This document shows, piece after piece, positions 48,794 through 59,851 of a stretch of 64,000 nucleotides of DNA. The position numbers and the translations under genes are program-made. Position 1 is the first letter of the stretch; every line of letters begins with the position of its first letter. This stretch comes from Plazaster borealis. Its lineage: Eukaryota; Echinodermata; Asteroidea; Forcipulatida; Labidiasteridae. The DNA lies in the NCBI GenBank assembly GCA_021014325.1, contig CM037476.1:23348827-23412826 (forward strand). The letters run 5' to 3'. The notes under the pieces are model-generated. The model was not told the DNA's origin, did not search any database, and saw nothing but the letters and a program-made list of their open reading frames with translations.

Positions 48794-48866
48794 TAAATGT
48801 AGCCCCAACCAAGAACCTAAATGTAGCCACAACCATGAACATAAATGTAGCCCCAACCACACGGTC
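48794..48866 (+). repeat. 24-bp minisatellite family G, array 1
   Basis: Three units of about 24 bp built on CCTAAATGTAGCCCCAACCA then TGAA. Same unit as at 49823, about 1 kb downstream. Confidence 0.9.
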
Positions 48867-49822
48867 AAAACGTATGGGAAAGATGGATTTCCCAGATGTT
48901 GGCCATTTCTAGTAGAACAATTTGTAATTTTCCAAAAGGATTACCCAACACCTCGTGCTCTAACTTGGTGAGAGACGTTATACAGAAAGTTATGAAAAGT
49001 TTGGCCAGATGTCTTATAGTTAATTACTCCAACTGAGTTGGGCATTGTCCTCTCAATCGGGCAATCAATTGTACCTATTTTATTTGTTTACCAACAACAT
49101 GCAAATTTAAGTGACCAGCTATATATAGGATTGATTTGCCGTTGACCAGGACACCAAACTATGCATGCAATATGGTGATTTGGCAATTTGAAGATACGCT
49201 TAAAGAAATTAAAAGAAAAAGTGAAAGTATATGTAGCAGTTTCTATGTAGGTCTGGGCCTATCTTTTCTTAGCGATGTAAACTATGGGAAGCTCATGACG
49301 GTTTTTTCCCCAATGAAAAGCTGTCAGTTGCCAGTTCTACATGTGAAGTCTATTAAAAAACAGAATAAAATTATAACCATAGGGCTTAATAATAAATAAA
49401 CGCCTCAAAGCCGGCTACACATTTGCAGTGGGAGTTTCAGTTTGTATAAACAAGTTGACCAAAATGTTAAATAGACGTGATAGAATAATGCATAAACATT
49501 GGCCAAAAAAAAGGACCAACATTGTAAACATTATAAAACACCAGTGATGTTGAAATAGAGTTGACAATTAAGTAGTTCAGTAGATGTTCAATGTGTTAGT
49601 CAAAGCTCACTGATCATTTATTGTTTAAGGTATTTTGACCAATACAACACATAAATGGCCAACAAATTGAGGAAACCTTTCTTACCAGAAAGTGGTAGTT
49701 TAATTGATATTCTGTGGCGTGCCAATCACAGTTGGGCACCATTCCATCAGAAGTTGGGAAGTTGATATTTACACCAATTTAGAGCAAGAAGTTGGTTAAC
49801 ATTTGCCCGATTTTTGTTACAT
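48867..49822. other. intergenic, no gene seen
   Basis: AT-rich sequence between the two arrays of the same minisatellite. Short frames only. Confidence 0.55.
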
Positions 49823-50062
49823 TGCATGAACCTAAATGTAGCCCCAGCCATGAACCTAAAAGTAGCCCCAACCACGAACCTAAATGTAGCCCCAACCATG
49901 AACCTAAATATAGCCTTAACCATCACCCTAAATGTAGCCCCAACCATTAAACTAAATATAGCCTTAATCACAAACCTAAATATAGCCCCAACCATGAACC
50001 TAATTGTAGCTCAGACCATGAACCTAAACGTAACCCCAACCATGCACCTAAATATGGCCTGG
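49823..50062 (+). repeat. 24-bp minisatellite family G, array 2
   Basis: About ten units of CCTAAATGTAGCCCCAACCA plus TGAA, with ATAGCCTTAACC variants in the middle. Because 24 is a multiple of three, an NLNVAPTM-type frame stays open; no start context or flanking exon supports translation. Confidence 0.95.
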
Positions 50063-50366
50063 GATCAAGACATGTCGCCAATCCTGCGACTAAACACAGT
50101 CCGTACTATAATACGCTAGCGAAAAAATCATTGCTAGCCTGTGATAACGTTAAGCATGGATTTGTTTGGCTGAGTTTTCGCCTATAGTAAACTAAGCCTT
50201 GAAAACGGGCTCTGAAATGGAACACCCTCCCCCCCCCCCCCCGATATCTTGGAAATCCAGTTTGGTGATAAACAGAGGACAAATCATGAGTCTTATATAA
50301 AATGATGTTATGATAAGTTACTTGCTTTTATGTCGTTTTGCAACAAAATGGCCGACTGGCCCGGCT

Positions 50367-50570
50367 GGTTGCGATGCTTGTCTCCTTAAGCAAGATACTT
50401 TACCATGGTTGTTTTGTCCTTTGGATGGGACTGTAAGCCGTTGGTCTCTTTGATTGGTAGTGCACATATAATACCCCCAGAACATTTATTGATGAAGAGT
50501 GGGGGGTTCACCTTGGTGTTTTTTCGGTTTATTGTTTGGTTCTTGTCTACAGGGTTTCCTCCTCAGGCTT
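50367..50570 (+). mobile_element. SINE fragment (S5)
   Basis: Lacks the tRNA head. Begins CTTAAGCAAGATACTTTACC and continues through GGATGGGACTGTAAGCCGTT, GGTAGTGCACATATAATAC, GAAGAGTGGGGGGTTCACC and GGTGTTTT. More diverged than S2 and S4. Confidence 0.75.
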
Positions 50571-50645
50571 CCGAGTATAGGCTACAACGACTGAATTCGC
50601 TTTTGAAATATCCTTGGTTTTAGTTCCATAAATTACTCATAATTA

Positions 50646-50811
50646 GGCAATAACGTGAGGAGCCGGGGGTCTTCACAGCGTGGTAATGACCGGGTTTGTA
50701 GTTGGGCGCAGCTAATGGACCGAGCCGAAGGCGAGGTCCATTAACAGCGGTAAGCCACCCACCAAGGTCATTACCATGCAGTGAAGACCGGCTCCTTACA
50801 CTGTTATTGCC
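50646..50811. mobile_element. fold-back MITE with about 45-bp inverted arms
   Basis: Left arm GGCAATAACGTGAGGAGCCG, then GGTCTTCACAGCGTGGTAAT; the right arm is the complement (ATTACCATGCAGTGAAGACC, GGCTCCTTACACTGTTATTG). A second, nested inverted repeat sits at the centre (TGGACCGAGCC / GGCGAGGTCCA). 166 bp, GC-richer than its surroundings, non-coding, single copy here. Confidence 0.85.
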
Positions 50812-51459
50812 AATGCTTAATACATTTAACGATAAAAATTGAAAGTTGTGATTTTTCTTTCGCCGAAATTTTTAGATTGTTCTATTCATTTTCAAGGGCC
50901 ATTCTTTAGTGCATACAGAACTTTCACACAACAAAACGCTTGTTTAAGGGTAATGTATTCGCTAGTTTACACAGCCGGTCTTTATATCACAAGTTAACAC
51001 ACCCTCACCTGACCAGTCTTCTACCAATCAGAGTGCACAAACTCTCCAAGGTATGTTTTAATAATTACTAAAAACACTTGCAGCCCTTTTATACACATTT
51101 TAGTTCCTGACCGTACAGGATTTCCTTAATACCCAACAAATTCAAAATGTACTTTTTCCTACAAACTATTATTTGTTTTCAATGGGCTATTTTTATCTGT
51201 GTTTAATGTATCCCTATTTCTATGCCCAGGCAATATCTCCCATTTGAGTTTAGTGATTTATGACGTTAAATTGGTTGGAGAGTGTAATGACATTTATCAT
51301 GAATATAATGTTATACAATGCAATCATAATAGTGGACAATAAACTTTATGGTTGCAATCTTTTTGCGCAACGGTTTCCACTCTCAGCGTTCATTCTGTCC
51401 ACCTCCACGTTGTGTCAAAGCCAATAATTTGTGATTATATTAAACGTGTCACTACGGTT
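50812..51459. other. intergenic, no gene seen
   Basis: AT-rich with no repeat family or coding pattern recognised. Confidence 0.55.
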
Positions 51460-52790
51460 TACGGTGGCCTCAATGGTACATTACCACATTGAACGCATCA
51501 GCTCATCTTTATACGATGGCCCTACTGGAACATCGGCTCCTCCTCCTAATACGATGGCCTCAATGGGATGTGTTAACATGACCACATTGAACGCATCAGC
51601 TCATCTGCATACGGTAGCCCGAATGAAACATCAGCTCCTCCTAATACGGTGTCCTCAATGGTACATGACCACCTTAAACGCATCAGCTCATCTGCATACG
51701 GTAGCCCGAATGAAACATCAGATCCTCCTAATACGGTGGCCTCAATGATACATGACCACCTTGAACGCATCAGCTCATCTTGATACGTTGCCCCTATGAA
51801 ACATCAGCTCCTCTTAATACAATAGCCCCAATGGAACATGACCACCTTGAACGCATCAGCTCATCTTGATACCTTGCCCCCTATGAAACATCAGCTCCTC
51901 TTAATACGGTAGCCCCAATGGAACATGACCACCTTGAACGCATCAGCTCATCTTGATACCTTGCCCCCTATGAAACATCAGCTCCTCTTAATACGGTGGC
52001 CCAAATGGTACATGACCACCTTGTACGCATCAGCTCATCTTGATACGTTGCCCCCTATGAAACACCAGCTCCTCTTAATACGGTGGCCCAAATGGTACAT
52101 GACCACCTTGAACGCATCAGCTCATCTTGATACGTTGCCCCCTATGAAACATCAGCTCCTCTTAATACGGTGGCCCAAATGGTACATGACCACCTTGAAC
52201 GCATCAGCTCGTCTTCATACGATGGCCCCAATGAAACATCAGCTCCTCCTAATACGGTAGCCCCAATGGAACATGACCAGTAAAGCATCAACTGATCGTC
52301 TTCATACGGTGGCTCCAAAGGTACATCACCACTAACGCATCAGCTCGTCTTCATACACTCCCGTATCAAAATTGACCCGGATTCCGGGTCCCAGGATTCC
52401 AGGTCCAAGGGGGCCTGACTCATTTCCGGGTCAGGCTGACTCGGAATAAGACTAGACAAATTTAATTTTAGCTCGGATTCTGCGTATTGTTTGTAATTTT
52501 TTTTACGCACAGATTCCGGGTCATACTGACCCAGAAATGCGTCAGGCCCCCGATGACTCACAATCCGGGTCGATTATGACCCGGAAGTGTTTTATTGTGT
52601 AAGGAGGCCCCAACGTTACATGGCCATTTACTTGGCAATTTTGTATTATTATTTGTAAGGTGACCCCGATGATACAGTACTAATGTCAGATTTTACACAG
52701 CAGTACGGTTGCCTAGATGGTACATGACCTAAAGACCCCAGTATAAAAGGTCGACTTGTCTTCATACTGCGGCCCCAAGTTTATAACGGT
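51460..52790 (+). repeat. 87-bp tandem array, interrupted by element D3
   Basis: Roughly ten units. In the best part the period is exactly 87 (ACCACC at 51841, 51928, 52015, 52102, 52189). Each unit holds CATGACCACCTTGAACGCAT, CAGCTCATCTTGATACGTTG, CCCCTATGAAACATCAGCTC and CTCTTAATACGGTGGCCC. Decayed units continue after D3 to about 52790. The 87-base period keeps a 29-residue frame open (MTTLNASAHLDT...), but nothing indicates translation. Confidence 0.93.
52356..52599. mobile_element. TIR element family D (D3), inserted in the 87-bp array
   Basis: Starts CACTCCCGTATCAAAATTGA then CCCGGATTCCGGGTC; ends GACCCGGAAGTGTTTTATTG then TG; TA on both sides. The sequence before it (GCTCGTCTTCA) and after it (GGAGGCCCCAACGTTACATG) are the two halves of one array unit, so it is younger than the array. 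Confidence 0.88.
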
Positions 52791-53898
52791 ACCAATCCTC
52801 CAGAGAAATATTAAAACACTGTCTAAGTCAAAAATTACCGTTTCTTTTCGTATGTAACAATCAGTAAGCCAATATTAATATAATAACATTGTTGTCATGC
52901 AAACGTGAAGTCCAAATTTGATGAAAATTGTTACCAGGTTGCTGGGTTTTGGGTTGTTTTGTTTTTTTACTAGAGGATGGTAATGAATTTTACTCCTCCA
53001 AATACCAAAGATATCTCTTTCAAAATCTAAAAAGAAATTCTTCTTTTTATAAATTTATATAAAAATATACATACACATATATAAATGTATATAAATTTAT
53101 ATTCATATATTAATATGTATATTCAAATATTTATATAGTTTGAGATTTAAGGGATTGGCTTCAAGTGGTTTCAAGTACTTTCTGTAAATGGTATTCTGGA
53201 TTCGCACTTTCTTTAGATTGAAATTAATGTTTTATTTTTTTTCTACTCGAGTATTACTAATTCTTTATTTTTACCTTTCCCAATGCTTGAAAAGCAGCAG
53301 ATTTTGTGATTGATGGTTGATTCAGTCAGGTAGCTGCTCAGACTTATTATTCAATTTGACAAGCGGGGGCAGAATAAAGACTTATACACATTTGTCCCCG
53401 ATCCAGGCCCCGTCTCCCCCCCCCATACAAGTCAACTTTTAAAGGAAGCGATTATAATGGGATTTGTCCAAGTTGCTTTACCAATTTCGAGCTTTGAATA
53501 AAGATCGTGTCATTATAGAATGTGTATTACTGCGTATCCCCCAAGGTGGCTTGTTTAATCAACTCTATTTCCTAAGATAATTCTGACAGCCTTATAACTA
53601 AAGAAGAATAAATTGGGAGATTATTGGAATCAATGTCAGTTGAGCTCATGCCACCAAAAGTTCACTGACACACAACAAAACAAAACGCACATAGAGGAGA
53701 CGACAAAACTTTGTTCCAAAACTAATTCAGGACTTTTGGTGCCGAATTTAATGATAGTAGTCAAACAAATAAATGAAAAGAAGGACACATGAAACGACAT
53801 TGTGGTCAATTTCCGAAATTACCAATGGAGAGGGCTGGGTCTAAGTTAAGGGGTTGGGGCGTTTGGGGGCTCGTGTAATATTCATAAACATTTTTGTT
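52791..53898. other. intergenic with AT-rich stretch
   Basis: Between about 53043 and 53140 the sequence is almost pure A/T, with repeated TATATAAATTTATAT-like palindromes. A decayed family F-like unit may lie at 52970-53010. No gene. Confidence 0.55.
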
Positions 53899-54273
53899 TT
53901 AAAGGCATCGTACACGTTTGGTAATTGTCAAAGACCAGTGTTCTCATTCGGTGTATCCCAACATATGCATAAAATAACAAGCCTGTGAAAATTTGGGCTC
54001 AATTGGTCATCGAAGTTGCAAGAAAATGATGAAAGAAAAAACACCCTTGTTGTACAAACTTGTGTGCTTTCAGATGTAGGAAAAAAACTTCTTGCAAGAA
54101 ATTTTTATTATTTTAGTGAGAAGTTACCTCTTTCTCAAAAACTACGTTACTTCAGAGGGAGTCGTTTCTCACAATGTTTTATACTATCAGCAGCTCTCTG
54201 TTGCTTGTTACCAAGTCAGTTTTTATGCTAACATATATTTTGAGTAATGACCAAACGTGTACAGTGCCTTTAA
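53899..54273 (+). mobile_element. MITE family A, full copy (A7)
   Basis: TTAA on both sides. Ends AAGGCATCGTACACGTTTGG and the complement of AGGCACTGTACACGTTTGG. The central palindrome is slightly decayed (AAACTTCTTGCAAGAAATTT). The next copy, A8, lies 177 bases away in the opposite orientation. Confidence 0.92.
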
Positions 54274-54450
54274 ACAGAACAGCTGATTTTCAGGAGTTAT
54301 CACTCCTGGTTGGAAATAGACCGGAAATCGAACTAAAACTCCCCTGATTGAGACTCAAATCCAGACTCAGACTCAATACAAATCAATCAATATTTGATGA
54401 CTCGAAAACAGTGTCTCTTATGAGGTATCCCGATGTGATATTAACTCAAC

Positions 54451-54816
54451 TTAAAGGCACTGTACACGTTTGGTAATTACTCAAAACAAATATTAGCATA
54501 AAAACTGACTTGGTAACGAGCAATAGAGAGCTGTTGATAGTATAAAACATTGTGAGAAACGACTCCCTCTGAAGTATCGTAGTTTTTGAGAAAGAGGTTA
54601 TTTCTCACTAAAATAATAAAAGACTTCTTGCAAGAAGTTTTTATTCCTATCTGAAAGCACACACACTTGTACAACAAGGATGTTTTTTCTTTCATCATTT
54701 TCTTGCAACTTCGATGACCAATTGAGCCCAAGGTTTGTTATGTTATGCATATGTTGGGATAAACTAAGTGAGAACACTGGTCTTTGACAATTACCAAACG
54801 TGTTCAGTGCCTTTAA
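54451..54816 (-). mobile_element. MITE family A, full copy (A8)
   Basis: TTAA on both sides. Ends AAGGCACTGTACACGTTTGG and the complement of AAGGCACTGAACACGTTTG. Central ACTTCTTGCAAGAAGT palindrome intact. A small deletion lies near CCCAAGGTTTGTTATGTTAT. Opposite orientation to A7. Confidence 0.92.
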
Positions 54817-55815
54817 GCTCCACTCGTGGTATAAATTGAGCTGCTGGGGATCTGTCTCCTACTGGTAAAGCAACTAAGTTCGCTGAGTACAGACATATTA
54901 TGCTTAGCAGAGACGGACATCAAGCCAACATATTTAAATCATATAGTCATGACCGGTAGCCCGCTGTGTTTAGAACGGCAGAAAGGTGGTGTGATTGTGC
55001 CTTTGATGATACAAGCATGGAATTTGGCACACAGTCACCGTATGTCACAAGAACAATATTTGACCATTGGGCCACCGCAGATTTGTCCTTTGAAACAATA
55101 GGTAGTGTAACACGGAACATAGGGGTGTCGGAACATAGCGGTGTCGGAACATAGGTGTGTTTTAAACCTAACAAGCAATTGCAGATATTTTGAAAATTAC
55201 GCTGTTATTCTACCTATTTGGGGTTTTTCAAAAATTAAAATCTGCGATGGCCCTATTCTTTACCATGACTTACTTCAACTGTGTGTCAAGTTCCATGCTT
55301 GTAACACCGAAAGGCGAAATTCACCCGAAAATGCCTGCTGTCTGCCCCACTATTATCTGCTTCACAGCATTACAAAATTTGTGCCTGGGCCATGTGAGTT
55401 CTGAAGTCTTGTCAAAATGTATTAATTCGCAGGTTTTGACCTGTTTTTCCAACTCCTGCTGGATTGTAAATGAAAACCATCAAAAGGTAAATCCAATTGA
55501 ACGCTAACCCTTCCAACCCCCTAAGGATCATAATTGAAAATGGGAGAAAATTAGTCTCCGTATTTGGTTATAATACCCTACAGAGAGATATCAAAACAAA
55601 GTAGGCTGCTTCGTACTTGAAAAACAATAAATGTTGATGAGGTTTTAATTAGAATAAACACGGGGCTCATTGAATTGATGATTAAAAAGAAATACACTGC
55701 CGCCCAGGAGAACAAAACATTTACTCAAAAAGAAGAAAAAATAAGAGAAACAACTTTGCAATCCCTCGGGTGACCCAACTTGTCTTTTGGATGATTACGC
55801 TTCATTTTTAGTGGT
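54817..55815. other. intergenic, no gene seen
   Basis: A short tandem of about 15-16 bp (GGAACATAGGGGTGTC type, three units) lies at 55113-55157. The overlapping frames at 55141-55507 have no recognised domain. Confidence 0.5.
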
Positions 55816-56060
55816 GTGTCGTGGCCGAGCGGTCTTCTGCATCGGACTGAAGTCCTCAAGCATGAATCATCAGAGTGTGGGTTCGAATCCCGGTCATGAC
55901 ACGTGTGTCCTTGAGCTATGCACTTAACCATAATTGATTCTCTTAACCCAGGTGTATAAATGGGAACCTGAGAGGGCTGAGACAGTAATGTGTTGGATTA
56001 ACCCATTTGTGCTAATTTAATCAACTTAGAGTTGTATGATCCCCAGGGAGTTGAGAAAGT
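55816..56060 (+). mobile_element. SINE (S6) with tRNA-like head
   Basis: Head GTGTCGTGGCCGAGCGGTCT (A box) ... GTGGGTTCGAATCCCGGTCA (B box) ATGACAC, then TGCACTTAACCATAATTG. After that its body differs from S2 and S4 (AACCCAGGTGTATAAATGGG, AACCTGAGAGGGCTGAG) and leads directly into a 68-bp tandem array. Confidence 0.82.
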
Positions 56061-56305
56061 TATGCTTACTCTCTTTAAATCAAGATAAGGTACGGCATTG
56101 GTCATGAAGGCAAAACTGCTGCTACTGGTATGCTTACTCTCTTTGAATCAAGATAAGGTATGGCATTGGTCATGTTGACAAAACTGCTGCTACTGGTATG
56201 CTTACTCTCTTTGAATCAAGATAAGGTATGGCATTGGTCATGTTGACAAAACTGCTGCTACTGGTATGATTACTCTCTTTAAATCAAGATAGGGTACAAT
56301 ATTTT
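56061..56305 (+). repeat. 68-bp tandem array at the 3' end of SINE S6
   Basis: About 3.5 units starting at 56061, 56129, 56197 and 56265. Each reads TATGCTTACTCTCTTTGAAT, CAAGATAAGGTATGGCATTG, GTCATGTTGACAAAACTGCT, GCTACTGG. The period is exactly 68 in each step. Confidence 0.95.
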
Positions 56306-57776
56306 GGTTAAGAGAAACTGATGCTTGGAAATGCTGGGGGAATTACCATAATAATTACAATAATAAATAATAATTGCAACTAACAAAAACAAACAAACCC
56401 CAATAAACAAGCAAAAAAACACCCTAACAAACGCCCCCCAAAAAACAAAAAACAAAAAAAACAAAACAAAAACAAACAAACAAACAAACACACACACAAA
56501 AATACCGCCCAACTCCCCATCCAACAAACAAACAAACAAACAAACAAATAAACCGTTGGTGGTTCAATGCACCCTCTTCCCGTTGCCACCTCGTGGTCCC
56601 CAGGGGGAAAAAACGTGTTGTGTTAGAATTTTGGTTTCATTTCATTTCATTTCATTTCATTTATTCTAGTTGTGAAGCCAAGGTCTCTTAGAAAAGCGAA
56701 CTTAATCACCGTACTAGCCAGGAACCCAATGGAGAGAAGACAAGGAAGTATAAGTTTCAGTTTTATTTCAAAGGTTTTTTTTCAGTTTGGAGGGGAGGGG
56801 CGGGCGGGATCGAAGATCCAGAAGGACTTATGAGCATACTGTTCACGTCGGGATATTCATATGGATTAAATTGATTCATTTGATGTACCAGTATCTTAAG
56901 ATTAAACCCGAACTCCTTGAGCCGAATGCACATATGCCGTTTATAAGATTTGACATTTCATATTTCTATCCGATTGAAATCGATCTGTATTGGATTCCGT
57001 GGATGATTTTACTGCTGTGTGTTCGGACATGGGCTCAACTGAATTTAGCTGCGTAACTGCACACGTGGCAGGTCCGCATCAGTGGCTTCGGCCGTGGCTT
57101 GGACATGGTGGCCACGTTAACGGGCGTTGGAGAACATGAGTCTCTTAGCAACACCCTTAGCAACAGCTGTAGCCGTAGCCACATCTGCCAGTTCGGACAC
57201 AGCCGTTTTATAGCTAAGTAAAACACAAAATGGCTAATAAAAAAATTAAAAACAGCCAAAGTCAACATTTCATGTGAATACTGTTTGTCACTGGTTTCCC
57301 TCTCGTTTATTTTATAGTCAGACGTTTGTTAAACATCAATGGGTATAGTTGAGAAATTTGATGGAAATGGGCACATGTCTTATTTTGAGACCAAGAATAA
57401 AGGCAAGGCATATAGACGAGTTGGGGTCGAACCATAAATCGCACTGTACTGTGCGGTGCAAAGGGGGCGGGGGGGGGTTCTGGTTATGAAATTTAAGGAA
57501 GTCAAAAAAGTGACTTGCACTTTAACCCGATTGGCGTACGGGGGCTGTCTGGTTAAGGAGGCAGAGGGGCTGATTTACCAGAAATGTTACACTGAATTAT
57601 CAGCTTTTAACCGGGTAAAAATCTTGTTTTGCTTTCTTTGTAAATTTTGTTTCTTGCTGTGCCCGAATTTTCCCAATGTTTCGCCCGAAATTGAAACGGC
57701 AGTTGCCCCCTCCCCCGCTCCTTAGTCGTACGCCAATTAAGGAACCTGTGTCGATAGGATTATGAAGATATTGACA
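56306..57776. other. intergenic with simple repeats
   Basis: An AAAC-rich microsatellite covers 56382-56560 and (TTTCA)n 56634-56664. A G-rich run lies at 57463-57477. Segment 57055-57200 is GC-richer and carries GTAGCCGTAGCC, also seen near 48720. No gene recognised. Confidence 0.5.
56382..56560. repeat. AAAC-rich microsatellite
   Basis: Imperfect (AAAC)n with C-rich interruptions. The Phe/Val/Cys-rich minus-strand frames across it are artefacts. Confidence 0.9.
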
Positions 57777-57912
57777 GTTTCAGATGTGGGACGAAAACCC
57801 CAAAAACCCACGTCGTCAGGAAGGAGACTGAAAACCCAATCCACATGTAGAGCTTCGTCCGAGTGGGACTCGAATCGGGTTTCACAGAGGAGGGGCAGAG
57901 AAGCAAATTATG
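57777..57912 (-). mobile_element. second SINE family, copy 2
   Basis: Matches 45590-45735: AGATGTGGGACGAAAACCCC, AAAACCCACG, CCACATG, and on the minus strand a B-box-like GATTCGAGTCCCAC. Better preserved than copy 1. Boundaries approximate. Confidence 0.65.
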
Positions 57913-58357
57913 TATTGATATGCTTAGGGTGTGAGAGGGGTGCTCATCTTGTTGCCATTTTCAGGTTTGGTCGATCATGTTCCCCATCCCTTCTATAAAC
58001 AAGGCCTTAAACGATCCGTTGGGTAACAGATTGTCCTACTCCTCTGGTTGTTCTTCAATCTTCATTAGAAAACGAAGGAATGACAAATTAGAAACAGTCA
58101 ATTAACAGAATCATAAGGGTACTGATCGTTACGAACAGAAGGAAGCTATAAAGTCCGAATCGGTTTTAACTGCAGAATGGTGAACGTAAAAGGAAATACT
58201 ATAAGTTACTTGAATTTTGTTTTCTGGATGTTGGGCGTGCTGAATTGAAATTTGAAAAGGGAAACCGGACTTTTCTGTTGAAAGTGTTGAATAAAATGCA
58301 GGAATGCAGAGCTGCAAATTATTATATTCCCTGGGGGCTTCTACATTAAAAAAAGTG

Positions 58358-58441
58358 TCATGGCTGAGCGGTCGTGCACATTGGAATTGAGTCGGGTTGC
58401 GGAGGCGTCATAGTGTGGGTTCAAATCCCGACATGGCGTAT
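58358..58441 (+). mobile_element. tRNA-like SINE head (S7)
   Basis: GTGTCATGGCTGAGCGGTCG (A-box-like) ... GTGTGGGTTCAAATCCCGAC (B box) ATGGCG. Only the head is recognisable; no SINE body follows. It lacks the paired anticodon arm expected of a working tRNA. Confidence 0.65.
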
Positions 58442-58649
58442 CGTCAGTGGCATACCCATACAATTTTATTGGGGGGGGGGCAAGCGAGAGGGGTTGTAGT
58501 TTTTCGAACCATTCCATTAACTCTTAAGAGGAAAGCCAAAATGAAACTGAACATAAGGTGCGGAAAACCACAGCGATATCGGACATTTCGAAATCATTTA
58601 TTGTTCGGACCTTTCCCGGCCAAATGTGCATCCCTCCGTCCAGCCCTAC

Positions 58650-58765
58650 TTAAACCTCAGCATCATCAGCAGTCCAGCATTCTCCTGATGACGAGCAGTG
58701 TATACTGCTCGAAACGTCGAGACCACACTGGTTCTTCTCAGAACCAACAAGTACCCGCAAGTTTA
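58650..58765 (+). mobile_element. Penelope-like element end with hammerhead-like motif
   Basis: CTGATGA at 58685-58691, then an 8-bp stem (CGAGCAGT 58692-58699 with ACTGCTCG 58704-58711, loop GTAT), then AAACGTCGAGACCACAC and a hairpin GGTTCTTCTCAGAACC. The CTGATGA-stem-GAAAC order is that of hammerhead ribozyme cores reported in Penelope-like retroelements. Relative to the canonical core there is one extra base at the foot of the stem, and no clear third stem, so self-cleavage is doubtful. No reverse transcriptase or GIY-YIG domain is present. Confidence 0.55.
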
Positions 58766-59719
58766 GAGTTTTTCTTATTCTTTGTTTTGTTGAGGTCAGA
58801 AATCGAAGTCGCGAAAATCCTCTAACGAGCTCTTACAGAATGGATGACTAAAAAAATAATGTTCCTTCTGTGTTTGAATTATCACCAGAAGCATGACACC
58901 AGGCGACAATCCAACTGTAACCTGCAACATCAAGTGGAAAACTCAGCGAGGTTTTTTGACGTGTTGGAGGGCACTCTGACATGTTTGACATGACAGAAGT
59001 TCCCTTCTCGTGTCAAGGTTCTTCAAGGGTTGAGTGCCCGGGCCCTTGTCGTTTTTTTTACATCCACCTTGTGTTCATACTCCATAGCTATGAATATTAA
59101 ACACAATCGCTCCTGCACTATCGCCAATGTTTGGCTTAATCAAAAACAATCAAACCACCAATTGTTATGTTTGTTTGGTATTAAACAAACCCGCGGATTC
59201 TCCTCTATATGCACTATTTATCTTTTGCATTGCAATTAACGCCGCACAGTCAAAATGATGACAATTCGAAATTCCCGCGGGTTTGGTGACTTAAAACCAC
59301 AGCGTGCTCTGCGATCATGATCTCGTGGGGATGAAAATGCATGAGGGACGGTCTTGGTTTAATCGGGCGCTCGCCGGCAGGGAAATTTGTGGCCTCGTGC
59401 GATGGCACCACTGCAGTGGTAAACTACTAGCGTTTTAACTATGTTGGCCTGATTCTCGATGTGGTTTAGGGTTGCGTCCTGACTGCTGATGAAGCTTGGA
59501 TCACCCCCGTAGGCCACTCCCAAACACCCCACAGGGGACTTGCTGCACCCTGGTTGCGACCGACCGGACCCTGCTGGGCCACCTCCAACTCTCGTGGGGG
59601 GTGGGGGTCTGCGTCTACGTTTAGGCTCCGTCGTTTTGGCTAAGGGGCATGCATGGCTGTTCCATCTCAAAAGAAACTCCCTTCAGCCGTTTGATGCGCG
59701 CCAAACTTCAAAGTACATC
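58766..59719. other. intergenic, GC-rich toward the end
   Basis: 59340-59700 is GC-rich, with an open minus frame of about 100 residues (59670-59359) that begins at a TTG and has no recognised domain. It may belong to an unidentified repeat or exon; I cannot support either. Confidence 0.4.
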
Positions 59720-59851
59720 TTATAGGTCTCCGCCCGTTGTGGTTCCGGAGGTAGATCTAAATTGATCTATATCTTCGCAAGCGTCTTCCCTCAAAGTAAA
59801 TAAAACTTCAGTTTTAGACTGTCTTGAAGTTTCATTGTCTGGTGTACCCAT
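59720..59851 (-). other. short ATG-initiated open frame, unrecognised
   Basis: A 43-residue frame with a strong start context (CACCATGGG) on the minus strand, beginning MGTPDNETSRQ and ending TTTGGDL. Composition is mixed and hydrophilic with an acidic patch (REDACEDIDQ), unlike the simple-sequence frames elsewhere. It reads toward the GC-rich segment 59700-59340. It could be the start of a gene or retroelement ORF disrupted by frameshift, or chance. I do not recognise it. Confidence 0.2.

Noticed and set aside
56279..56589. Phe/Cys/Leu-rich minus frames
   Set aside because: Translations of the AAAC microsatellite.
58397..58825. 142-residue open frame, the longest after the POU gene
   Set aside because: It runs across a tRNA-like SINE head, a poly-G run and a Penelope-like end, so it is a chance frame through three unrelated elements.
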